Source: an uncultured Muribaculaceae bacterium (GTDB taxonomy: Bacteria > Bacteroidota > Bacteroidia > Bacteroidales > Muribaculaceae). From it: DNA of 21,482 nt. Below, piece after piece: positions 15,280 to 21,482 of the stretch. Each line of letters starts with the position of its first letter. Positions within the stretch are counted from its first letter, which is position 1. Both the position numbers and the translations under genes were made by a program. The DNA lies in contig CAJGDJ010000033.1 in NCBI GenBank assembly GCA_904502025.1, positions 1 to 21,482 of the forward strand, read 5' to 3'. Under the pieces are notes generated by a model. It saw only the letters and a list, made by a program, of their open reading frames with translations, was not told the origin of the DNA and did no database searches.

Positions 15280-15364
15280 GCTGTGTCAAAATCAACCCCT
15301 CCGTCACTTCGTGCCACCTCCCCTCGTATCTAAAATGATGAACTGCACCCCAAAAGTTGGACAC
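15280..15364. repeat. Dispersed-repeat-like stretch and probable IS terminal repeat
   Basis: Bases 15339-15364 (TGAACTGCACCCCAAAAG, then TTGGACAC) look like the terminal inverted repeat of IS3-family elements, which often begin TGA-CTGC-CCCCAAAA. No transposase or second end is present, so it would be a solo remnant. The preceding GC-richer piece (15290-15330, containing CCGTCACTTCGTGCCACC) resembles short repeats scattered in Bacteroidota intergenic regions. Both comparisons are from memory and need a search. Confidence 0.4.
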
Positions 15365-15397
15365 AAAAAAAGCTGACCCTGGGCCAGCTAATTTTTT
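15364..15397 (-). terminator. Bidirectional terminator
   Basis: AGCTGACCCTGGGCCAGCT (15371-15389) forms a compact GC-rich hairpin. On the minus strand it is followed by T7 and would end the small lipoprotein transcript. On the plus strand it is followed by AATTTTTT and would catch transcription from the left. Confidence 0.8.
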
Positions 15398-15420
15398 CCT
15401 TTACTTGTATTAAGCACTGA

Positions 15421-15609
15421 TTATTTTGCAGAATCAGCAGCAGCAGTATCAACAGCAGCAGTGTCAGCAGCAACAGAATCAACAACTTCTACAGTATCAG
15501 CAGCAACAGAATCTACTGAATCAGTAGCAGCAGCTTCAGTGTTAGCACCACCACAAGAGAACAAAGATACGCTGAATACAACAGCAAGTAATAAAACTAA
15601 CTTTTTCAT
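15421..15609 (-). CDS. Small repetitive lipoprotein, 62 aa
   Basis: This is a tiny envelope lipoprotein. A signal peptide (residues 1-18) leads to a lipobox SLFSC with Cys19. The mature 44 residues consist almost only of Ala, Asp, Val, Thr, Ser and Glu, in imperfect repeats of VDSVAADT, and carry a strong negative charge. The gene shows matching DNA repeats of TCAGCAGCAACAGAATC in the coding region, so copy number could vary by slippage. No fold or enzymatic role is expected; it may be an envelope spacer or surface coat component (inference). A full consensus promoter lies upstream and a strong terminator downstream, so it is expressed by itself, probably abundantly. Confidence 0.8.
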   Translation of the reverse strand: MKKLVLLLAVVFSVSLFSCGGANTEAAATDSVDSVAADTVEVVDSVAADTAAVDTAAADSAK

Positions 15610-15662
15610 TTTCTTTTTCTAGATTAAATAATAAAACAATATTTTTTGCTTCAAAAACGGTA

Positions 15663-15693
15663 CAAAGGTAATACTTATTTCTGAACTACCAAA
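15663..15693 (-). promoter_or_regulatory. Promoter of the small lipoprotein
   Basis: On the minus strand, TTTG (15690-15693), a 19-base spacer and TACCTTTG (15663-15670) fit the consensus. The leader is about 48 bases and A/T-rich. Confidence 0.75.
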
Positions 15694-15788
15694 CAAAAAT
15701 TATATTTTTTTTCAAAGATTTTTTCACGCATCAAAAAAAATACAAATTTTCGTTTAATTTTGCTCACTTCTTTAACATTTGTGCAATT

Positions 15789-17483
15789 CTACTGACGCTC
15801 TGCAACTATAGCATTGGCCATAACCACAGCCTTTGTTATATGATCACAGATATGGTCTTCTCCAATGAGCTTATCAATATTAGCATGATGCAACACTTGA
15901 CGCACATTATCTTTTACCCCCGACAACACCACATGCATGCCTTCATTCTGAGATGACTTGATGAGCATTTCAAGATTATGAATACCCGTAGAATCAATAA
16001 ATGGCACTTTACGCATGCGTATGATACGCACAATAGGTTTATTTGCCATTGACGAGCTACGCATCATCTCATCAAACTTTGTAGCTACCCCAAAGAAGAA
16101 TGGGCCATCGATTTCATATACTTCAATACCTTTCGCCACATCAAGAAGTTCATGCGAATTCGACTCAGTACCCTCAGCAATATCAAGCTGATCGCTATAA
16201 ACCTTAATTTCGGTATTTTCCATAACACGACGCAAGAACAATACCACTGCAAGCAATAAGCCTATTTCAATTGCGATTGTGAGATCGAAAATCACTGTCA
16301 AAAAGAATGTTACCAACAAAACCGATATATCACTTTTGGGTGATTTGAAAATTCCCACAACCGTACGCCAACCGCTCATATTATATGACACAACAAGCAA
16401 CACAGCTGCCAAGCATGCCATAGGCACATAATTAATCAATGGCATCAAAAAGAGGAATATCAACAGCAACACTATAGTGTGAACTATACCGGCAACAGGA
16501 GTGCGACCTCCGTTTGTGATATTCGTCATCGTACGTGCAATAGCCCCTGTTACAGGAATACCACCAAAGAATGGCACTGCAATATTTGCAATACCCTGCC
16601 CTATCAATTCTGTATTGCTATTTGTGCGAGAACCTGTAACACCATCAGCCACAGTTGCCGAAAGCAATGATTCAATAGCACACAACACAGCTATAGTAAA
16701 CGCCGATGGCATCAATTGATTAATCGTAGCCATTGACAATTCAAAACCATGAGGCTCAGGAATCTCATTTGACATTGAGCCAAAACGGTCTCCGATAGTT
16801 TCAACATTTATTCCCAATAAATCTTTCAAGAAATAAACTGCAACAGTTACCACAATTATAGCAATCAATGCCCCGGGAAGTTTCTTTGAAACTTTTGGTG
16901 TCAATATAATAATGAGTAATGAAACAAAACCCACTGCCACCGTTACCCAGTCAATCTTATCAAAATTTTGAAAATAAACGCCCCATTTAGGGATAAATTC
17001 ACTTGGCACATTCGTCAATCCCAAGCCAAAGAAATCATTTATTTGAGTAGAGAATATTGTCAGTGCAATACCGGCTGTGAATCCCACTACAATAGGATAA
17101 GGAATGAACTTTATTACCGTTCCTAAATGAAAAATCCCCATTACAACAAGGATAATACCAGCCATAAATGTTGCAATAGCAAGCCCTTGAAGCCCAAATG
17201 TAGCAATGATATTATATACGATTACAATAAATGCCCCAGTAGGCCCTCCAATTTGCACCGTATTTCCACCAAATGCCGACACCATAAAACCACCAATGAT
17301 AGCAGTTATCAAACCAATAGTGGGGCTTACCCCTGATGCAATACCAAAAGCAATTGCCAAAGGCAATGCCACAATACCAACAACTATACCTGCAATGAGG
17401 TCGTCCTTAAACTTAGATAATGAATAATGCTTCAACGAAGACAACAACTTCGGTTGAAAATCGATAGAACCTGACAATTTCAT
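15789..17483 (-). CDS. SulP-family anion transporter with STAS domain
   Basis: This is a 564-residue inner-membrane anion transporter of the SulP/SLC26 family. The membrane part (about 25-430) includes the family start DDLIAGIVVGIVALPLAIAF (27-46) and GGPTGAF (79-85), which is in the substrate-facing region in the SLC26/BicA fold. A cytoplasmic STAS domain covers about 453-560 and carries FIDSTG (495-500), the position that is a phosphorylatable Ser in anti-sigma-factor antagonists. Bacterial members carry sulfate, bicarbonate or dicarboxylates; sequence alone does not decide. There are no sulfate-assimilation or carbonic-anhydrase genes beside it here. A TAACTTTG element lies about 50 bases upstream. 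It is monocistronic, with no strong terminator seen before the small lipoprotein's promoter region. Confidence 0.92.
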   Translation of the reverse strand: MKLSGSIDFQPKLLSSLKHYSLSKFKDDLIAGIVVGIVALPLAIAFGIASGVSPTIGLITAIIGGFMVSAFGGNTVQIGGPTGAFIVIVYNIIATFGLQGLAIATFMAGIILVVMGIFHLGTVIKFIPYPIVVGFTAGIALTIFSTQINDFFGLGLTNVPSEFIPKWGVYFQNFDKIDWVTVAVGFVSLLIIILTPKVSKKLPGALIAIIVVTVAVYFLKDLLGINVETIGDRFGSMSNEIPEPHGFELSMATINQLMPSAFTIAVLCAIESLLSATVADGVTGSRTNSNTELIGQGIANIAVPFFGGIPVTGAIARTMTNITNGGRTPVAGIVHTIVLLLIFLFLMPLINYVPMACLAAVLLVVSYNMSGWRTVVGIFKSPKSDISVLLVTFFLTVIFDLTIAIEIGLLLAVVLFLRRVMENTEIKVYSDQLDIAEGTESNSHELLDVAKGIEVYEIDGPFFFGVATKFDEMMRSSSMANKPIVRIIRMRKVPFIDSTGIHNLEMLIKSSQNEGMHVVLSGVKDNVRQVLHHANIDKLIGEDHICDHITKAVVMANAIVAERQ

Positions 17484-17533
17484 AATCTATTCCCTTAATT
17501 AATACCTAAAACTTCTTCCATCATTTGAGGTCG

Positions 17534-17541
17534 CAAAGTTA
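17534..17541 (-). promoter_or_regulatory. -7 element ahead of the SulP gene
   Basis: TAACTTTG on the minus strand matches the consensus. The nearest TTTG upstream (17566-17569) has a long 24-base spacing, so the -33 part is uncertain. Confidence 0.5.
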
Positions 17542-17586
17542 ACAAATTTTATAGAAACAGAGCTTCAAATACAACCATTTTTTTTA

Positions 17587-17628
17587 CAATAAGAAGATGA
17601 CACACAATTGTGTGTCATCTTCTTATTG
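17587..17628. repeat. Perfect 42-base palindrome after fabD
   Basis: Every base from 17587 to 17607 is complementary to its mirror from 17628 to 17608, centred on AATT. In RNA it would fold into a stem of about 19 pairs with a four-base loop. It begins ten bases past the fabD stop, so it probably ends or protects the fabD transcript. On the minus strand it is followed by TAAAAAAAA, not a U tract, so it is not a classical terminator. Confidence 0.7.
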
Positions 17629-17638
17629 AATATTCTTG

Positions 17639-18517
17639 TTATTGTTTACCTGAAACCGCTACTTCGCGAGAAATCTTTGCAACAAGACCTTGAAGCACTT
17701 TACCAGGACCAAGTTCTACAAATTCAGTAGCTCCATCAGCAACCATATTTTGAACAGATTGAGTCCAACGCACAGGAGCTGTCAATTGAGCCACAAGATT
17801 AGCTTTGATTTCTTCGGGATTGGTGTGAGGTTTTGCATCTACATTTTGATATATAGGACACACCGGAGTAGAGAAGTTTGTTTTTTCAATTGCTTCAGCC
17901 AATTCAGCACGAGCAGGTTCCATACATGGAGAATGGAACGCACCACCCACTTTGAGCTTTAATGCACGTTTTGCTCCGGCAGCAAGAAGTTGCTCACAAG
18001 CTGCATCAATCGCTGGTTCTTCTCCTGAGATAACAAGTTGTCCGGGACAGTTATAATTAGCACACACTACTACACCATCAACGCCGGCACAAATCTCCTC
18101 AACTTTTTCATCAGGAAGTGCAAGCACAGCAGCCATAGTAGATGGCTTGAGTTCACAAGCCTTTTGCATTGCTTGAGCACGAGCCGACACCAATCGGAGT
18201 CCATCTTCAAAATTCAATGCTCCGGCTGCAACAAGAGCCGAAAACTCACCAAGAGAGTGACCGGCTGTCATTTCCGGCTTAAAATCATCACCAAGTGTCT
18301 TTGCCAAAATTACAGAATGAAGGAAAATTGCAGGTTGAGTAACCTTTGTTTGACGAAGATCCTCGTCAGTGCCTTCAAACATTAAATCTGTAATACGGAA
18401 ACCTAAAACTTCGTTTGCTTTTTCAAACATTTCACGAGCCACAGGGTTATTGTCGTATAGGTCTTTTCCCATACCTACAAATTGTGCCCCTTGACCTGGA
18501 AAAACAAATGCTTTCAT
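17639..18517 (-). CDS. fabD: Malonyl-CoA:ACP transacylase
   Basis: FabD moves the malonyl group from CoA to acyl carrier protein, the committed loading step of type II fatty acid synthesis in the cytoplasm. The 292-residue protein has every key feature: FPGQGAQFVGMG near the N-terminus (6-17), nucleophile Ser88 in GHSLGE (86-91), Arg113 in the SARAQAMQ motif that binds the malonyl carboxylate, and catalytic His195 in GAFHSPCM. Length is normal. I chose the ATG at 18517, six bases inside a TTG start at 18523, because it gives MKAFVFPGQG, the usual N-terminus. No other fab genes are adjacent; it is monocistronic and divergent from tatA, with the promoter at 18552-18559. Confidence 0.96.
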   Translation of the reverse strand: MKAFVFPGQGAQFVGMGKDLYDNNPVAREMFEKANEVLGFRITDLMFEGTDEDLRQTKVTQPAIFLHSVILAKTLGDDFKPEMTAGHSLGEFSALVAAGALNFEDGLRLVSARAQAMQKACELKPSTMAAVLALPDEKVEEICAGVDGVVVCANYNCPGQLVISGEEPAIDAACEQLLAAGAKRALKLKVGGAFHSPCMEPARAELAEAIEKTNFSTPVCPIYQNVDAKPHTNPEEIKANLVAQLTAPVRWTQSVQNMVADGATEFVELGPGKVLQGLVAKISREVAVSGKQ

Positions 18518-18551
18518 TTTCAAAAATACTATATATGTTATAAAAGGAGTG

Positions 18552-18559
18552 CAAAGTTA
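18552..18559 (-). promoter_or_regulatory. -7 element of the fabD promoter
   Basis: TAACTTTG on the minus strand is an exact -7 match. No TTTG is found at the right spacing upstream. It lies about 50 bases from, and facing away from, the tatA promoter element. Confidence 0.6.
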
Positions 18560-18601
18560 CGCTTTTTTCTCCAAAAATATGGTATATTCGACATATTTCT
18601 G

Positions 18602-18609
18602 TAACTTTA
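18602..18609 (+). promoter_or_regulatory. Probable -7 element of the tatA promoter
   Basis: TAACTTTA is one base from the consensus and lies 44 bases before the tatA ATG. With the fabD element it makes a nearly mirror-symmetric divergent promoter pair (GCAAAGTTAC and GTAACTTTAC). Confidence 0.45.
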
Positions 18610-18653
18610 CATGCTGAAAAGTATATTTTTAACCCTAATTTCGAATCTTCTAT

Positions 18654-18881
18654 ATGACTATTTTTAACCTCATACCTGCAATAGGTTTGCCATCAGGCTG
18701 GGAATGGATTATTATCTTCGTTGTTATTCTTTTGCTCTTTGGAGGTAAAAAAATTCCTGAATTAATGCGTGGGCTTGGCAAAGGAGTTAAGAGCTTCAAA
18801 CAAGGATTAAACGAAGCAAAAGAAGAACTAAACAAAATTGACGAAGAGGACGACACCTCCTACAAAGGGAAAAAAGATTAA
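18654..18881 (+). CDS. tatA: Sec-independent translocase subunit TatA/TatE
   Basis: TatA oligomerises to form the passage through which folded twin-arginine proteins cross the inner membrane. The 75-residue protein shows the full family plan: a short periplasmic N-terminus, one membrane helix (about 14-30), the hinge FGGKKIPE (29-36), an amphipathic helix (RGLGKGVKSFKQGLNEAKEE, 39-58) and an acidic/basic tail. The FG at the hinge is strictly conserved in the family. tatC starts 32 bases downstream, so the two form an operon. No separate TatB is present, consistent with the minimal TatA-TatC systems of many non-proteobacteria. Confidence 0.95.
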   Translation: MTIFNLIPAIGLPSGWEWIIIFVVILLLFGGKKIPELMRGLGKGVKSFKQGLNEAKEELNKIDEEDDTSYKGKKD

Positions 18882-18913
18882 TCTTGTTGTCTTTGCAACG
18901 CCTCATATAAATC

Positions 18914-19714
18914 GTGAACAACGAAAACAACTCCACATCTCATGAAATGAGTTTTTGGGGACATCTCGAAGTGTTAAGAGGTGTGCTTTGGCGTATTGTT
19001 GCCACCACAGCCATAATTGCCATCGGATTATTCATTGGAATGCATTGGATTTTCGACAACATAATCCTTGCTCCATGTAATAGCGATTTCCCTCTATATC
19101 AATTCTTTGATTTTATTTTAAGCAACACCATAGGTGAAACATCAGAACCATTTCAAGTAACTCTGATAAACATAAAACTCGCCTCTCAATTTTATATTCA
19201 CATATCCACTTCGTGCTGGTTAGCACTATCTTTAGCTTTCCCATTTATAGTATATCAACTTTGGGGGTTCATCAGCCCGGGACTATACGAAAACGAGAAA
19301 CGCGGCATCAAATCGGCTTTTTTCTTTGGGAATATAATGTTTTATCTCGGCATAGCCATCGGATATTTATTGGTATTCCCCCTAACTCTTCGCTTTTTAG
19401 CCGACTATCAATTAAGCACTACAATCCCTAACACAATCTCCCTCGACTCCTACATGGATAATTTCTTTATCATTACACTAATGATGGGAGTCGTATTTGA
19501 ATTACCACTATTAGCCTGGCTACTCGGAAAGATGGGATTTCTCACTCGCGAATTTTTCTCAACCTATCGTCGCCATGCAATTGTCGTATTGCTCATTTTA
19601 GCTGCAATGATTACACCAACAGGCGACCCATTCACACTTTCGGCAGTATTTTTCCCAATATACCTCCTTTGGGAATTAAGTTCACGCCTTGTACCAAAAA
19701 CCTCTGTTTCATAA
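18914..19714 (+). CDS. tatC: Sec-independent translocase subunit TatC
   Basis: TatC is the receptor that recognises the twin-arginine signal peptide and recruits TatA. The 266-residue protein has six membrane segments. EMSFWGHLEVLRGVLWR (11-27) is the cytoplasmic N-terminal signal-binding region, and FIVYQLWGFISPGLYENEKR is the first cytoplasmic-loop signature; the C-terminal part has the TPTGDPFT motif. The start at 18914 is GTG; an in-frame stop lies at 18908, and the only other start is ATG at 18947 (MSFWGHL). The GTG is preferred because the Glu before MSFW belongs to the conserved block. It follows tatA by 32 bases. No terminator separates it from the gene at 19743. Confidence 0.95.
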   Translation: MNNENNSTSHEMSFWGHLEVLRGVLWRIVATTAIIAIGLFIGMHWIFDNIILAPCNSDFPLYQFFDFILSNTIGETSEPFQVTLINIKLASQFYIHISTSCWLALSLAFPFIVYQLWGFISPGLYENEKRGIKSAFFFGNIMFYLGIAIGYLLVFPLTLRFLADYQLSTTIPNTISLDSYMDNFFIITLMMGVVFELPLLAWLLGKMGFLTREFFSTYRRHAIVVLLILAAMITPTGDPFTLSAVFFPIYLLWELSSRLVPKTSVS

Positions 19715-19742
19715 CATTGCACAATTCCAATTACTCAATACC

Positions 19743-20507
19743 ATGTCATCAGAACATCTTGACAGATATTTTTGGCTTATCAAAACTATCTTTGAATACT
19801 CCTCGCGTGAGAACACCTCGCTTTCGGTGATTAGCTTAAACGATTTAACGAAGCTAAATAATACGCTTAGCGTTCGAACATTCTATCGTCTTCGTAGGAT
19901 AATAGAAAAGAAACTTGAGATTAAGATAGAATTTAACAAATATACCCAACGTTATTATATTGACCATAAAACCCCAGGGGAACACAACTTTACCAATTTC
20001 ATTTTAGAAAGAGCTACTAAATCACTAAAGGAAACTGATATAGATAAGGCTAAAAAAATTTTAATCCAACTTTTGATTGCCGAAAGAAACCCAAAAACTA
20101 TTGAGGATATAATATACTCGCTCAACCAACAGCACAAAAAAAATTATAATCGTTTTTACGAAACCATTTCATCTCAAGAGATTAGCGAAATAAGTTTGAT
20201 TGAGCCCGACAAGGACTACACTAATTACATTAATATAAAAATCAATAACTGCCCGACATGGTTATCAGTAGGATTTTTCAATGATTCTATCTATTTCTAC
20301 ATTGTTACTGACAAACCTAACGATATCAAGCACAACGATATTATCAAAAAATTAGATTTAGACAAGGGCGTTAAGTATAAACATGGCCTTTACTGGCATA
20401 AACCTAACAACCAATCGCTCTATTGCATTAAATTCGAAGATAAACCTGACATAAACAATATCATTGAGCACACTAACATTCTTTTATCTCAAATCGCAAA
20501 CGCATAG
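19743..20507 (+). CDS. WYL-regulator-like N-terminus with unfamiliar C-terminal domain
   Basis: This is a 254-residue protein of unknown function. The first 75 residues (HLDRYFWLIKTIFEY, then LSVRTFYRLRRIIEKKLEIK and YYIDH) match the DNA-binding start of Bacteroidota WYL regulators (HLDRY-WL-DTI ... RTF-RHR-AI ... YYI, from memory). The rest does not look like a WYL domain: no WYL-like motif is seen. Instead there is a helical middle (about 80-140) and a mixed domain (about 145-254) with CPTWLSVGFFNDSIYFYI, HGLYWH and a final FEDKPDINNIIEHTNILL. The ATG at 19743 is used because the frame before it overlaps tatC and lacks similarity. It lies 28 bases after tatC and may be co-transcribed. It could be a diverged regulator or a helix-turn-helix fused to another effector. 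Confidence 0.7.
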   Translation: MSSEHLDRYFWLIKTIFEYSSRENTSLSVISLNDLTKLNNTLSVRTFYRLRRIIEKKLEIKIEFNKYTQRYYIDHKTPGEHNFTNFILERATKSLKETDIDKAKKILIQLLIAERNPKTIEDIIYSLNQQHKKNYNRFYETISSQEISEISLIEPDKDYTNYINIKINNCPTWLSVGFFNDSIYFYIVTDKPNDIKHNDIIKKLDLDKGVKYKHGLYWHKPNNQSLYCIKFEDKPDINNIIEHTNILLSQIANA

Positions 20508-20586
20508 CAACTGTTAAATACATTTAATTACCTCAAAATAATCTACCGCCCGACATCCACTGTCACAACTTGGCAGTGACGCATTC

Positions 20587-20594
20587 TATCTTTG
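20587..20594 (+). promoter_or_regulatory. -7 element and operator-like repeat before the last gene
   Basis: TATCTTTG fits the consensus and lies about 42 bases before the ATG at 20637. No TTTG is seen at the right spacing. Just upstream, overlapping inverted repeats (CACTG 20559-20563 with CAGTG 20574-20578; GTCAC 20562-20566 with GTGAC 20576-20580) could bind a regulator, possibly the product of the preceding gene. Confidence 0.5.
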
Positions 20595-20636
20595 CACTCA
20601 AATAAATAAAAAGTTAAATCTTAAAAACATTCCATC

Positions 20637-21482
20637 ATGACAACCGATTTAAATTCTTTTCAAAAAGAGTGTCACGACAAAATTAGCATTCTTGCTCAAA
20701 CCTCAACTAACTCAGAACCAATCTATGACGGAATTTACGACATAGATGGTTACACTAATTCTCCACTAAAAATCATGTGGATTCTCAAAGAAGCATATTC
20801 AATCGATGAAAATGGCAATAATACTCACAACGGTAGCTGGGCAATATATGATTGTTGGGAAGATGACGCCGTTAACGTAATCAAGCAAAACAAAACTTGG
20901 AGTGTTATGGCTCAAATTTTATATGGCATCAATACTGGGTGCCAATACGACGACATGCCTCCTATTGACGAAACGATGGTCAATCTTCTAAAGTCATCGG
21001 TATATATCAATGTAAATAAAATGTCCGGAGAAACTACCACACAAAAGGCCTTAAAGAATGAATACAAAATTTGGAAAGAGATACTCTTTGAACAAATAAA
21101 CGGATATAACCCCGATGTCATCATATTTGGCAATACATATAACTTATTTGAATCTGATTTCGAAAAAGAAAACTCTCCACTAAAATCCGTCCGGGTTGAC
21201 AATAGTGGCGAATCTATCGCTCCTATCTACAAAACGACAAACGGCAAATTCCTTATTGACACATTCCACCCTATCCAAACCCAATATAAACGACAAAAAT
21301 TTATCAATTCAATCATTAACAATATTAGAATCACTATTAATTATTATTGGTGTCCGATAAAAATCAAAATGAGTATAAAAAGGTGTCTCAATCGCAGATT
21401 TAATGCGGTTGAGATTCTTTTTTGCGATTTACAAGCCCCCCTAATCGAAAAGCGTCAGTTGTGGCGGTGGATTTTCGTCCAA
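20637..21482 (+). CDS. Uracil-DNA-glycosylase-like protein, 3' end replaced (partial)
   Basis: The frame opens at ATG 20637 and runs 282 codons to the window edge with no stop. The order of elements fits the uracil-DNA glycosylase superfamily fold: a first strand and loop PLKIMWILKEAY (43-54), strand VYINVNKMSG (122-131), strand NPDVIIFGNTYNLF (158-171) and a late His-Pro, DTFHP (208-212), at the place of the family's second catalytic motif. The usual water-activating motif is not canonical, so activity is doubtful. Natural similarity seems to end around residue 236 (NIRITINYY). After 21347 the composition changes and the frame passes through a hairpin plus T6, which genes do not normally encode, so foreign DNA probably replaced the true stop. 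Confidence 0.6.
   Translation, partial: MTTDLNSFQKECHDKISILAQTSTNSEPIYDGIYDIDGYTNSPLKIMWILKEAYSIDENGNNTHNGSWAIYDCWEDDAVNVIKQNKTWSVMAQILYGINTGCQYDDMPPIDETMVNLLKSSVYINVNKMSGETTTQKALKNEYKIWKEILFEQINGYNPDVIIFGNTYNLFESDFEKENSPLKSVRVDNSGESIAPIYKTTNGKFLIDTFHPIQTQYKRQKFINSIINNIRITINYYWCPIKIKMSIKRCLNRRFNAVEILFCDLQAPLIEKRQLWRWIFVQ
21347..21482 (+). mobile_element. Possible insertion-sequence end, running off the window
   Basis: From TTGGTGTCCGATAAAAATC (21347-21365) the sequence changes character and resembles insertion-sequence termini of Bacteroidota that contain GGTGTCCGATAAA (from memory). It contains a terminator-like hairpin at 21387-21413, which some elements use to block outside transcription into the transposase. 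No transposase is visible in the 136 bases available and the other end lies outside. If correct, the junction is within the last codons of the glycosylase-like gene. Confidence 0.35.
21387..21423 (+). terminator. Terminator-like hairpin near the window end
   Basis: CTCAATCGC (21387-21395) pairs with GCGGTTGAG (21405-21413) with one G-U pair and a nine-base loop, followed by ATTCTTTTTT. It has the form of a good intrinsic terminator, yet it lies inside the frame of the glycosylase-like gene. Confidence 0.7.

Noticed and set aside
15421..15609. Repeats here as a CRISPR array or tandem non-coding repeat
   Set aside because: The repeats are within a coding frame with a good signal peptide and lipobox; spacing is irregular and there are no unique spacers.
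18650..18856. 68-codon minus-strand frame over tatA
   Set aside because: It is antisense to tatA, which has unmistakable family features; the Ser/Pro/Ile-rich product is a shadow.

Overview
The window looks like a chromosomal segment of a Bacteroidota bacterium, most likely a gut-type Bacteroidales. The evidence is seen directly. Promoters follow the Bacteroidota pattern (TTTG, about 19-22 bases, TAnnTTTG), start codons follow A/T-rich leaders without clear Shine-Dalgarno motifs, and there are several short lipoproteins with a Cys at about residue 19-20. The homodimeric glycyl-tRNA synthetase, WYL-type regulator N-terminus, DUF6922-like domain and C-terminal sorting-like tail also fit. I cannot fix the genus. 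No rRNA, tRNA or CRISPR array was seen.

Layout. 1-2200: a lipoprotein of unknown function and a DUF1295 membrane enzyme, both on the minus strand and separated by a 38-base hairpin. 2487-4670: glycyl-tRNA synthetase and an FKBP-type lipoprotein isomerase in one plus-strand unit. 4676-5960: a two-gene toxin-antitoxin module on the minus strand (HTH plus DUF6922-like antitoxin, AbiEii-type nucleotidyltransferase toxin) with a textbook promoter and operator. 5991-12626: a dicarboxylate/aspartate locus. aspT and aspD run on the minus strand, divergent from a DASS/SLC13 transporter and an outer-membrane porin. The likely logic is that the porin admits dicarboxylates, AspT exchanges aspartate for alanine, and AspD decarboxylates aspartate to alanine and CO2, consuming a proton and so building proton motive force, while the DASS protein handles related dicarboxylates.

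12595-13590: a frameshifted GNAT acetyltransferase and its small upstream partner lie between two exact, inverted 32-base copies of one terminator hairpin. Beside them is a truncated secreted-protein tail (13636-13962). 14029-15183: an SLC1-type symporter lacking several residues that normally bind Na+ and acidic substrates. 15225-15390: terminators, a dispersed-repeat-like stretch and a probable insertion-sequence end. 15421-17483: a small repetitive lipoprotein and a SulP transporter with a STAS domain. 17639-19714: fabD divergent from tatA-tatC, core functions whose promoters face each other across about 140 bases.

19743-21482: a protein with a WYL-regulator-like N-terminus but an unfamiliar C-terminus, then a uracil-DNA-glycosylase-like gene. 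The latter's frame runs with no stop off the window edge, probably because a mobile element replaced its last codons near 21347.

The most interesting points are the toxin start disrupted at an A6 tract, the HTH-DUF6922 fusion with apparently leaderless, autoregulated expression, the Cys-rich insert in AspD, the altered ion and substrate residues of the SLC1 protein, the inverted identical terminators around the GNAT module, and the interrupted glycosylase-like gene.
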